Below, piece after piece: positions 17,326 to 25,716 of a stretch of 64,000 nt of DNA. A model generated the notes under the pieces. That model was given only the letters and a program-made list of their open reading frames with translations, had not been told where the DNA came from and made no database searches. The stretch's first letter is position 1. Every line of letters starts with the position of its first letter. The stretch lies in the NCBI GenBank assembly GCA_963726615.1, contig CAVSCX010000011.1, positions 1 to 64,000 of the forward strand, given 5' to 3'. The position numbers and the translations under genes are program-made. This DNA comes from CAWDZK01 sp963726615 (GTDB taxonomy: Bacteria > Actinomycetota > Actinomycetes > JACCUZ01).

Positions 17326-20307
17326 GTGGACCGTCTGATCGTCCGAGGTGCGCGTGAGCACAACCTCAAGGACGTCTCGCTCGACCTGCCCCGCGACGCG
17401 CTGATCGTCTTCACCGGCCTGTCCGGCTCCGGCAAGTCCAGCCTCGCCTTCGACACCATCTTCGCCGAGGGCCAGCGCCGGTACGTCGAGTCGCTGTCGG
17501 CGTACGCCCGCCAGTTCCTCGGCCAGATGGACAAGCCCGACGTCGACTTCATCGAGGGTCTGTCGCCCGCGGTCTCGATCGACCAGAAGTCCACCAGCCG
17601 CAACCCGCGCTCGACGGTCGGCACGATCACCGAGGTCTACGACTACCTGCGGCTGCTGTTCGCCCGGGCCGGCCGCCCGCACTGCCCGGTCTGCGGCGAG
17701 CCGGTGAGCCGCCAGACGCCGCAGCAGATCGTCGACCGCGTGCTGGAGATGGAGGGCGGCACCCGGTTCCAGGTCCTCGCCCCCGTGGTGCGCGGCCGCA
17801 AGGGGGAGTACGCCGAGCTGTTCCGCGAGCTGCAGACCAAGGGCTACAGCAGGGCGAGGGTCGACGGCGAGACGGTGTCGCTCGCCGAGCCGCCCAAGCT
17901 GGACAAGAAGTACAAGCACTCGATCGACGTCGTGATCGATCGGCTCAGCGTGAAGCCCGGCGCCAAGCGCCGGCTGACGGACTCCGTCGAGACCGCGCTC
18001 GGTCTCGCCGGTGGCCTGCTCATCCTCGACCTGGTCGACCTGCCGGAGAAGGCCAAGGACCGCGAGCGCAGGTTCTCCGAGAAGCTCGCCTGCCCCAACG
18101 AGCACCCGCTGTCGATGGACGAGCTCGAGCCGCGCTCGTTCTCCTTCAACTCCCCGTTCGGCGCGTGCCCCGAGTGCACCGGTCTCGGCACCCGGCTGGA
18201 GGTCGACCCCGAGCTGATCGTGCCCGACGACGAGAAGTCCCTCGGCGACGGCGCGGTGGCCCCGTGGGCGGCCGGCGCGTCGTCCAGCGAGTACTTCCAG
18301 CGGCTGCTGGAGGCACTGGCCGAGGACATCGGCTTCAGCATGGACACCCCATGGCGCACGCTGCCCGAGCGGGCCCGGCAGTCGGTGCTGCACGGCCTGG
18401 ACTACCAGGTCCACGTCAAGTACAAGAACCGCTACGGCCGGCTGCGCAGCTACCACACCGGTTTCGAGGGCGCGATCCCGTTCGTCCAGCGTCGGCACTC
18501 GGAGACGGAGTCGGACTGGAGCCGGGACCGCTACGAGGGCTACATGCGCGAGGTCCCGTGCCCGACCTGCCAGGGGTCGCGGCTCAAGCCGGAGTCGCTC
18601 GCCGTCCTCGTGGGCGGCTCCTCGATCGCCGACGTGTGCCGGCTGCCGATCCGCGAGGCCGACGAGTTCCTCCGGTCGGTGGACCTCTCGGACCGCGAGC
18701 GCCAGATCGCCGAGCGGGTCATCAAGGAGATCCACGCCCGGCTCGGCTTCCTGCTCGACGTCGGGCTGGACTACCTCTCGCTGGATCGCCCGTCCGGCAC
18801 CCTGTCCGGCGGCGAGGCGCAGCGCATCCGGCTGGCCACCCAGATCGGGGCCGGTCTCGTCGGCGTCCTCTACGTCCTCGACGAGCCGTCCATCGGCCTG
18901 CACCAGCGCGACAACCGTCGCCTGATCGAGACCCTCACCCGGCTGCGCGACCTGGGCAACACCCTGATCGTCGTCGAGCACGACGAGGACACCATCCGCA
19001 GCGCCGACTGGGTCGTCGACATCGGGCCCGGGGCCGGGGAGCACGGCGGCCAGGTCGTCGTGTCCGGCACCGTCGAGGACCTGCTCACCAGCCGCGACTC
19101 GCTGACGGGTGCCTACCTCTCCCGCCGCGTGACGATCCCCGCGCCGACCTCGGCCGAGCGCCGGCCGCGTACCCCTGGCCGCGAGCTCACCGTGGTCGGC
19201 GCCCGCGAGCACAACCTCGCCGGCATCGACGTGGCGTTCCCGCTCGGCTGCTTCGTGGCCGTCACGGGGGTCAGCGGCTCGGGCAAGTCGACCCTGGTGA
19301 ACGACATCCTCTACACGTCACTGGCGCAGAAGCTGCACGGAGCGCGCACGGTCCCCGGCCGGCACAAGACCATCAAGGGTCTCGAGCACGTGGACAAGGT
19401 CGTGCACGTCGACCAGAGCCCGATCGGCCGCACCCCGCGCTCCAACCCGGCGACCTACACCGGCGTCTTCGACCACATGCGGCGGCTGTTCGCCGAGACC
19501 ACCGAGGCCAAGGTCCGGGGCTATCTGCCGGGGCGGTTCTCGTTCAACGTCAAGGGCGGCCGGTGCGAGGCGTGCTCCGGCGACGGCACCATCAAGATCG
19601 AGATGAACTTCCTGCCGGACGTCTACGTCCCGTGCGAGGTGTGCCACGGCGCGCGCTACAACCGCGAGACGCTCGAGGTGCACTTCAAGGGCAAGACGAT
19701 CGCCGAGGTCCTCGACATGCCGATCGAGGAGGCGTCGGCGTTCTTCGCCGCCGTCCCCGCGATCTCACGGCACCTCAGCACGCTCGTGGACGTGGGCCTC
19801 GGCTACGTGCGGCTGGGGCAGCCCGCCCCCACCCTGTCCGGCGGGGAGGCGCAGCGGGTCAAGCTCGCCTCCGAGCTGCAGAAGCGCTCGACCGGGCGCA
19901 CGGTCTATGTCCTGGACGAGCCGACCACCGGCCTGCACTTCGAGGACATCTCCAAGCTCCTCGCCGTCCTGCAGGGCCTGGCGGACAAGGGCAACACCGT
20001 CATCGTGATCGAGCACAACCTGGACGTCATCAAGACGGCCGACTGGGTGATCGACATGGGGCCCGAAGGCGGCTACGGCGGCGGCACGGTGGTGGCGCAG
20101 GGGACGCCCGAGGACGTCGCCGTGGCCCCCGGGAGCCACACCGGCGGGTTCCTGGGCCGGGCGCTCGGGGAGCCGGCGGCGTCCGGGCCGAGCAAGCCTG
20201 CCCGCAAGCGCGCGGCCGCCGCAGCACGGTCGACGTCGAAGGCATCCTCGGGGTCGACCGCGCCGGCGAAGCGCGCCTCGAAGCGGGCCGCGTCGACCCG
20301 TCGCTGA
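17326..20307 (+). CDS. uvrA: Excinuclease ABC subunit A
   Basis: 993 residues, the damage-recognition ATPase of nucleotide excision repair. Two ABC modules are present: GLSGSGKSS near residue 31 and GVSGSGKST near residue 645, each with a signature LSGGEAQRIRLA / LSGGEAQRVKLA. Zinc modules are CPECTGLG with CPTCQGSRLKPE, and CEACSGDG with CEVCHGARYN. GTG 17326 is preceded by GAGAAGGA. The last ~45 residues are a Lys/Ala/Ser-rich tail beyond the usual end. I saw no convincing SOS box upstream. Confidence 0.97.
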   Translation: MDRLIVRGAREHNLKDVSLDLPRDALIVFTGLSGSGKSSLAFDTIFAEGQRRYVESLSAYARQFLGQMDKPDVDFIEGLSPAVSIDQKSTSRNPRSTVGTITEVYDYLRLLFARAGRPHCPVCGEPVSRQTPQQIVDRVLEMEGGTRFQVLAPVVRGRKGEYAELFRELQTKGYSRARVDGETVSLAEPPKLDKKYKHSIDVVIDRLSVKPGAKRRLTDSVETALGLAGGLLILDLVDLPEKAKDRERRFSEKLACPNEHPLSMDELEPRSFSFNSPFGACPECTGLGTRLEVDPELIVPDDEKSLGDGAVAPWAAGASSSEYFQRLLEALAEDIGFSMDTPWRTLPERARQSVLHGLDYQVHVKYKNRYGRLRSYHTGFEGAIPFVQRRHSETESDWSRDRYEGYMREVPCPTCQGSRLKPESLAVLVGGSSIADVCRLPIREADEFLRSVDLSDRERQIAERVIKEIHARLGFLLDVGLDYLSLDRPSGTLSGGEAQRIRLATQIGAGLVGVLYVLDEPSIGLHQRDNRRLIETLTRLRDLGNTLIVVEHDEDTIRSADWVVDIGPGAGEHGGQVVVSGTVEDLLTSRDSLTGAYLSRRVTIPAPTSAERRPRTPGRELTVVGAREHNLAGIDVAFPLGCFVAVTGVSGSGKSTLVNDILYTSLAQKLHGARTVPGRHKTIKGLEHVDKVVHVDQSPIGRTPRSNPATYTGVFDHMRRLFAETTEAKVRGYLPGRFSFNVKGGRCEACSGDGTIKIEMNFLPDVYVPCEVCHGARYNRETLEVHFKGKTIAEVLDMPIEEASAFFAAVPAISRHLSTLVDVGLGYVRLGQPAPTLSGGEAQRVKLASELQKRSTGRTVYVLDEPTTGLHFEDISKLLAVLQGLADKGNTVIVIEHNLDVIKTADWVIDMGPEGGYGGGTVVAQGTPEDVAVAPGSHTGGFLGRALGEPAASGPSKPARKRAAAAARSTSKASSGSTAPAKRASKRAASTRR

Positions 20308-20321
20308 CACGACGGGAGTGG

Positions 20322-21275
20322 CTACCGCGCACACCGCCAGCATCGCCGAGCAGGCTCGGTCACGCGGTACACCCGGCTCACGTCGTACGCCCTCGCGTCC
20401 AGTGCCAGGGCCTGGTTGCGCACCCGCCACAGCTGGTTCCTCGTGAGCACGCGACGCTCGACGAGCTGCAGGACCTCGCCCTCCGGGTCGTCCACGAAGT
20501 CCACCTGGACGATGCCCACCCCCGGCGCGTGCACCTTGATCTGGCTGCCGCCCTCGGCGTCGAGCGGGGACGTCTCCTCGGTCACCAGGACCCCGGTGAA
20601 GTCCCCGGCCGGGACCGTCGCCGCCTGACCCGTCGCCGTCACCCGGGCACAGTCCAGGAAGTCGATCCGCGGCGCGAAGCCCTGAACGTACGGACGCCTG
20701 GTGACGGCCGGGGCAGCCCGCATGTGGACGCCGGGCTCGGCCCGTTGTGACCCGGCGAGCCAGGTGGTCGGGGCGCCGAGGAGCTCGCCGTCGTCGCCGT
20801 ACTCCTCCGGGTACTCCCCGAAGTTCCACACGTTGCCGCGCCGGTCCTGGGCGAAGAAGGCCAGCTCCACCTCACCGAGCGCCCCGTCGTTGGTGTCGAC
20901 GTCGTAGACGATCAGCGACCGGACTCCGTCGACCTCCTTCATCACGTCGGTGACAGTGAACGTCACCTCGTGGCCGAGTGGCTGTCCCGTGACGTTCGAG
21001 AACCCACGCAGCACCAGCTGGGTGCCTGGCACCAGGGGCAGCAGCGGGTTGTCGATCCTGGGCAGGGACGGGAAGTGCGCCTTCCGGTAGCTCGGCTTCC
21101 GCACGCAGCCGGCGACACGTTCGCTCCGGTGGGCGCTCATCCCCGGTGGTGCAGCCGTGGAGGCGACCGATGCGGCGCTCGGGCCGGTGGCGGCGACCAG
21201 CGAGGTCGCCGCCAGAAGCGCTGTCGTCGCCAGTCCCCGGGAAAGTGCCGTGCGGGCACGCAGGTCGGTGAGCAT
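20322..21275 (-). CDS. Exported protein of unknown function
   Basis: 317 residues. The N-terminus has Arg residues followed by a hydrophobic stretch (GLATTALLAATSLVAATGPSAAS), a signal peptide. The mature part is beta-rich: DNPLLPLVPGTQLVLRG, VYDVDTNDGALGEVELAFFAQD, NVWNFGEYPEEYGDDGE. The TNDG and GEYPE stretches recall a secreted beta-sandwich family common in soil bacteria, but I assign no function. It is convergent with uvrA, with 14 bp between the stops. Confidence 0.65.
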   Translation of the reverse strand: MLTDLRARTALSRGLATTALLAATSLVAATGPSAASVASTAAPPGMSAHRSERVAGCVRKPSYRKAHFPSLPRIDNPLLPLVPGTQLVLRGFSNVTGQPLGHEVTFTVTDVMKEVDGVRSLIVYDVDTNDGALGEVELAFFAQDRRGNVWNFGEYPEEYGDDGELLGAPTTWLAGSQRAEPGVHMRAAPAVTRRPYVQGFAPRIDFLDCARVTATGQAATVPAGDFTGVLVTEETSPLDAEGGSQIKVHAPGVGIVQVDFVDDPEGEVLQLVERRVLTRNQLWRVRNQALALDARAYDVSRVYRVTEPARRCWRCAR

Positions 21276-21688
21276 GGCGAACCCCCCCCGGGTCACGCGG
21301 CGCGGCGTCTGGTCACGACACGTGTCCCTCAGCCCCGAGTGTGCCTGCGCACCGCGCAGCGCGCGAGACGACAATGGGCCATGCCCCGCCTGGCTACCCG
21401 GGCCAGGGCGGGCGGCGGACGGCCGTTGGAGCTCCTGCCCGGTCGATGCCTGGCGCGCCCGGCGACCGGCAGCCGCGGGGGGACGACTGCCGGTCGCATG
21501 CCGGGGGCCCGGTTGGGACCGCACGGGGGGACGATCCCAACCGGGTCGCGGCTGGTGACGTGACGGCAGGGCCCCGACGACGTAGCGACGGATATCGCGT
21601 CACCAACCGATGTCAGCCTGCCAGGGTGCGGCCCGCCCGGCGAGGTCCGGATGAATGGTTCTGGGCTAGTGCATCCGGGCCGTAGCGG
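21276..21688. other. 413-bp intergenic stretch
   Basis: Lies between two minus-strand genes. It contains the G-rich ribosome site of the exported protein just right of 21275 and the hairpin at 21508-21545. Frames across it have no coding character. No other signal is seen. Confidence 0.5.
21508..21545 (-). terminator. Hairpin downstream of the receiver-domain gene
   Basis: Perfect 11-bp stem CCCGGTTGGGA / TCCCAACCGGG with a 16-nt loop, about 145 bp past the stop of the minus-strand regulator gene. There is no U-tract, which is common for actinobacterial terminators. It might instead be an upstream element of the exported-protein gene. Confidence 0.4.
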
Positions 21689-22135
21689 TCAGGCCGCGCC
21701 ACCCGTTCGGCCCAGCAGGTCCGCGAGCCGCCCGCGGACCTCCAGGGCGCATCCGGCGATGACGAACAGCATCCCGTCGCCGCACCGCCGGATGCAGGTG
21801 GCCAGGTCCTCGTCCAGGCCGCCCTTCACCACGTAGCCGGTGGCGCCGCCGGCCAGCATGGCGAGCACGACGTCGGGGTCGTCCAGGGCGCTCAGGCACA
21901 TGATGCGGGTGCGTGGCCACCGTTGTGCGATCTCGGCGGCCAGGGACGGCCCGCCGCCGGGCATCTGGACGTCGAGGACGACCACGTCGGGCCGGTGCTC
22001 GGCGCACGCCTCCAGGGCGGATGCCCCGGAGGTCACGGCTGCGACGACCTCCACCCCGGGCTGGGTGGACAGCACGTCGCGCTCGGCCGCCAAAAAGGCG
22101 TCGTTGTCGTCGGCGACGACGATGCGCAGTGCCAC
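21689..22135 (-). CDS. Stand-alone response-regulator receiver domain
   Basis: 148 residues from GTG 22135. It has the receiver fold: acidic pair DDND near residue 10, phosphoacceptor Asp in VVVLDVQMPG, Ser in CLSAL and Lys in YVVKGG. The receiver is followed only by ~25 residues, with no DNA-binding domain. It probably works by protein contact or as a phosphate sink for the divergent two-component pair. Confidence 0.8.
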   Translation of the reverse strand: MALRIVVADDNDAFLAAERDVLSTQPGVEVVAAVTSGASALEACAEHRPDVVVLDVQMPGGGPSLAAEIAQRWPRTRIMCLSALDDPDVVLAMLAGGATGYVVKGGLDEDLATCIRRCGDGMLFVIAGCALEVRGRLADLLGRTGGAA

Positions 22136-22220
22136 CGGGTCGTCCTTCCGGGCAGGGACCGGGACGCCCGATGGTCCCGGTGAACGGGGACCGAGGGGAA
22201 CCCCGCGCAGACACCAGCAC

Positions 22221-22240
22221 GATGGTGCCCATGCACCATC
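22221..22240. promoter_or_regulatory. 20-bp palindrome between divergent regulators
   Basis: Arms GATGGTGC and GCACCATC with centre CCAT, in the 187-bp gap between the receiver-domain gene and the NarL-type regulator gene. Probable operator, perhaps autoregulatory for the LuxR/NarL-type regulator. Confidence 0.5.
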
Positions 22241-22322
22241 CCGGATCATGCCACCGTGGGTGCTCATGCCGTGGCAGGCTGTACCCGACTCAGTCGGATG
22301 GCGGATAGCGGGGGCTCGACAC

Positions 22323-23021
22323 GTGACGACCCAGGACACCACCGGAGGCGGTGCGGACGGCCCGGACACGTCGGTCCGGCTGCTCATCGTGGACGACCAC
22401 GGCATGTTCGCCGACAGCCTCACGGTTGCCCTGTCGGCCGAGCACGGCATGACCGTCGTGGGCACCGCCCCGTCGCTGGCCCTGGCCAGGGCCCGGATCG
22501 TGTCGGAGGCGCCGGACGTGGTGCTGCTCGACCACCGGCTCCCGGACGGCCTCGGCGTCGACGCGATCCCCGAGCTCAAGGCCCTGCGCCCGGACGCCAA
22601 GATCGTGGTGCTGACAGCGGCTGCAGAGGACTCGATGCTGGTCGCCGCCACCGAGGCCGGCTGTGCCGGGTTCATCCTCAAGACCAGCCCGCTCGACGAG
22701 CTGGTGGCCGCGGTCCGCACTGCCGCGGCCGGGGAGATCATGGTCAGCTCCGACCTGCTGGCCCGGCTGCTCGGCCGGCTGCACCACCGCCACGAGGAGC
22801 CGGCCCACGACCTCACGCCCCGCGAGCGCGAGATCCTCGAGCTGATCGCCGAAGGGCTCACCAACGGCACCATCGGGCAGCGCCTGTTCATCTCGGTCAA
22901 CACCGTGCGGAACCACGTGCAGAACATCCTGGCCAAGCTCGACGCCCACTCGAAGCTCGAGGCGTTGTCGGTCGCGATCCGGGACGGGCTCATCGACCCG
23001 CCCGGAGCGACGGCCGAATGA
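22323..23021 (+). CDS. NarL/FixJ-family response regulator
   Basis: 232 residues from GTG 22323. The receiver domain has DDHGMF, phosphoacceptor Asp in VVLLDHRLPDG, Thr in VLTAAAE and Lys in FILKTSP. A LuxR-type helix-turn-helix follows: LTPREREILELIAEGLTNGTIG through ISVNTVRNHVQNILAKL. It should bind DNA on phosphorylation. ATGA overlap with the histidine kinase gene makes them a cognate pair. Confidence 0.9.
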   Translation: MTTQDTTGGGADGPDTSVRLLIVDDHGMFADSLTVALSAEHGMTVVGTAPSLALARARIVSEAPDVVLLDHRLPDGLGVDAIPELKALRPDAKIVVLTAAAEDSMLVAATEAGCAGFILKTSPLDELVAAVRTAAAGEIMVSSDLLARLLGRLHHRHEEPAHDLTPREREILELIAEGLTNGTIGQRLFISVNTVRNHVQNILAKLDAHSKLEALSVAIRDGLIDPPGATAE

Positions 23022-25172
23022 CCTCGCCGGTCGACCGGGCGACCCGGGACCTGGTCCTCGATCGGCTGCTGAGCAACGCCCCGGTGTCCGTGTTCGCCTA
23101 CGACGAGACGGGCAGGTGCGTCTTCTCCGAAGGGGCGGCGCTGCACGCGATGGGCAGGCGGCCGGGCGAGCTCGTCGGTCAGAACCTCTGGCAGCTGTAC
23201 GGCCACCGGCCGGAGATCGTCGAGCGGTTGAAGCGTGCTCTGCAGGGCACGACCTTCCGCGAGACCGACACGGTCGCCGACCGGGCCTACGACACCTGGT
23301 ACCTGCCGCTGACCGAGGCCGGGGCGGAACACCCGATGGGCCTCGGCATCAGCGTCGACGTCACCGACCGCGCCGCGGCGGAGGCCGGCGAGCAGCTCTA
23401 CCGTGCGTTCGCCGAGGCGGCGCCACAGTTCGTCGCGTTCGCCCGGGTGGACGGCAGCGTCCTGTTCGTCAACCCCGGTGGCCGCCGGCTCGCCGGGATC
23501 CCCGACGACGTCGACGTCACGACCCTGACCATCACCGACTTCCTCACGCCGGACGGCCTGCGAGCCAGCGCCGAGGTGGAGCAGCCGGCCGTGGTCCGGG
23601 ACGGTCGCTGGAGCGGCGAGACGACGCTGCGGCACTGGCCGACCGGGGAGGGCGATCCCGGTGCAGGTGTCGTCCTTCCTCGTGTCCGACCCGGAGACCG
23701 GCGCGCCGATGGCGCTGGCGACGGTGCAGTCAGACCTGCGCGAGGTGGTGGCCGGGCGCGAAGCCGTGCAGGAGCAGATAGCCCACCAGCGCGGCCTCCT
23801 GCACCACCTGCACGAGGCGCAGGAGACCGAGCGCGCCCGGATCGCCGCCGACATCCACGACGACACCGTCCAGGTGATGGCGGCCGTGAACCTCCGGCTG
23901 CAGTCGCTGCGCAGGTCGCTCGAGCCGGTCCTCTCGCCGGAGCAGGCCGCCGCCCTGGGGACCATGGACGCCACCGTGCGGGAGGCCAGCGGTCGGCTCC
24001 GGCGGCTGCTGGTCGAGCTGGACCAGCCGGCCGTCGACGTCGCCGACGTCGGTGCTGCCCTGCGCAAGACGGCCGACGAGAGCTCGGTGGTCGGTGGGCC
24101 GTCGGTGACCGTCGACGTCCGGGTCGAACGGGACCCGTCACCGATCGTCGCCCGGGCACTGGTCCGGATCGCGCACGAGGCGCTGACGAACGTCCGCAAG
24201 CACGCGGAGGCGGACACGGCCCTCGTGCGGCTGGGCCACGTGGCCGGCGACTACCTGCTCCAGGTCGTCGACGACGGGCGCGGACTCGCGCCGGACACGG
24301 ACCTTCGTGCCGGCACGCACCGAGGGGTGCGTGGCATGCGCGAGCGGGCCGAGTCGGTGGGCGGCTCGCTGACGGTCGCGCCCCGATCCGTGGGCGGGGT
24401 CGTGGTCGAGGCCCGGGTGCCCAACCTGCTCGGCTACCCGGATGCCGGCGGAGCGGCCTCCGGTCCCCGAATCTTCCTCGAGCAGGTCATGGAGACCATC
24501 ACCGACTGCTACTGCGCCCTCGACGCGGACTGGCGCTACGTCTACCTGAACCGCGCCGGCTACGCCCTCCTCCGCCGGGACCCCGCGGACCCCGTCGTGG
24601 GCAAGCTCGTCTGGGACGAGTTCGAGATCGGGCCGGAGTTCGCCGCCGCGTGGCACCGTGCCCGCGAGGAGCAGGTCGAGGTCGAGGTGACCGGCTACGT
24701 CGAGGCGTGGGACATCTGGATCCACAACCGGGTCCTGCCGACCGCCGGCGGCTTGTCGATCTTCGCGCGCGACGTCAGCGACGAGGTCCGGGCCACGCGG
24801 GCGACCCGGGTCCATGCCCGCCTCGTGCAGGCCGGCCGGGCGCTGAGCCACGCCATCGCTGCCGGCGGGCAGGACGACGCGACCGTGGTCCGCAACGCGG
24901 CTGCGGCCATCGTGGAGACCTGGCCGGTGCGCGGCCTCCGGGTCGGCTGGCCGGGCGGTGCGGTCGAGGCCGGCGACCTGACCGGGCCGGTCCGACGGGT
25001 GCCCCTGGCTGTGGCCGGGCGCGAGGTCGGCGAGGTCGAGATCGTGGGAGAGGACGACGACCCGGTCGACCCCGACCTCCTGCACCTGCTCGCCGTCCGG
25101 CTGTCCGCGGTCGCGTCCGGCAGCCGAGACGATCTCGTGGAGGCCGAAACCAGCCGCACCTCCGACCCGTAG
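23018..25172 (+). CDS. PAS-PAS-HisKA_3 sensor kinase with extra C-terminal PAS, frame broken once
   Basis: The rebuilt protein is about 717 residues. PAS 1 is at residues ~10-120 and PAS 2 at ~130-235. The HisKA_3 dimerisation motif RARIAADIHDDTVQ holds the phosphorylated His, and a HATPase domain follows (RIAHEALTNVRKHAEA, VDDGRGLAP, GVRGMRERAESVGG). A further PAS-like region (DADWRYVYLNRAGYALL) and a tail end the protein. As sequenced, one extra G in the run at 23650-23652 shifts the frame: TGE must join to AIPVQVSSFLVSDPETG. No transmembrane helix is seen, so a cytoplasmic sensor. Partner is the preceding regulator. Confidence 0.8.
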
Positions 25173-25180
25173 GGACACGT

Positions 25181-25657
25181 ATGAGCCTCTCCGCACCCGG
25201 AACCGACCCCGCCGGAACCAGCCGTCGGCACGTGCTCGGCCTGGCCGTGGTCGCCGGCGCCGGCCTGCCCGTGCTGGCCGCCTGTGGCGGCGGCAGCGGC
25301 GACACGACCACCGACGGGGCCGCGACGCCCGGCGGCGACACGTCCTCGGGTGACGCGACGGGCGGCGCCGCCGGTCCGCTGGTCGCCACCAGCGAGGTCC
25401 CGGTCAACGGCGGCGTGATCCTCGACGCCCAGAAGGTCGTGGTGACCCAGCCGACCGCCGGAACGTTCAAGGCGTTCAGCGCGGTCTGCACCCACCAGTC
25501 CTGCACCGTGGGCAGCGTCAAGGACGGCGTCATCTCCTGCCCGTGCCACGGGTCCGCGTACAACGCTGCCGACGGCTCGGTGAAGAACGGCCCGGCGACC
25601 CGGCCGCTGAAGGAGATCTCCGTCACCGTCCAGGACGGCGAGGTCGTCGAGGCCTGA
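25181..25657 (+). CDS. Rieske [2Fe-2S] lipoprotein/Tat-exported protein
   Basis: 158 residues. SRRHVLGLAVVAGAGLPVLAAC combines a twin-Arg-like start with a lipobox LAAC, so export by Tat and lipid anchoring are likely. After a Gly/Thr/Asp-rich linker, the Rieske domain has CTHQSC and CPCHGSAYN, supplying two Cys and two His for a 2Fe-2S cluster. A Rieske gene between uvrA and uvrC is seen in other actinomycetes. Electron partner unknown. Confidence 0.9.
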   Translation: MSLSAPGTDPAGTSRRHVLGLAVVAGAGLPVLAACGGGSGDTTTDGAATPGGDTSSGDATGGAAGPLVATSEVPVNGGVILDAQKVVVTQPTAGTFKAFSAVCTHQSCTVGSVKDGVISCPCHGSAYNAADGSVKNGPATRPLKEISVTVQDGEVVEA

Positions 25658-25716
25658 GTCGCCCGCGGGCGCCCGCGCGTCCGGCGGGCGTCGGCCACCG
25701 GTCGTAGTGTTGCCGG

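Noticed and set aside
17257..19212. Long open frame antisense to uvrA
   Set aside because: GC-rich shadow of the uvrA codon pattern; no domain, and uvrA is unmistakable. Similar long antisense frames at 384-2174, 24775-27570 and 55850-59608 were rejected for the same reason.
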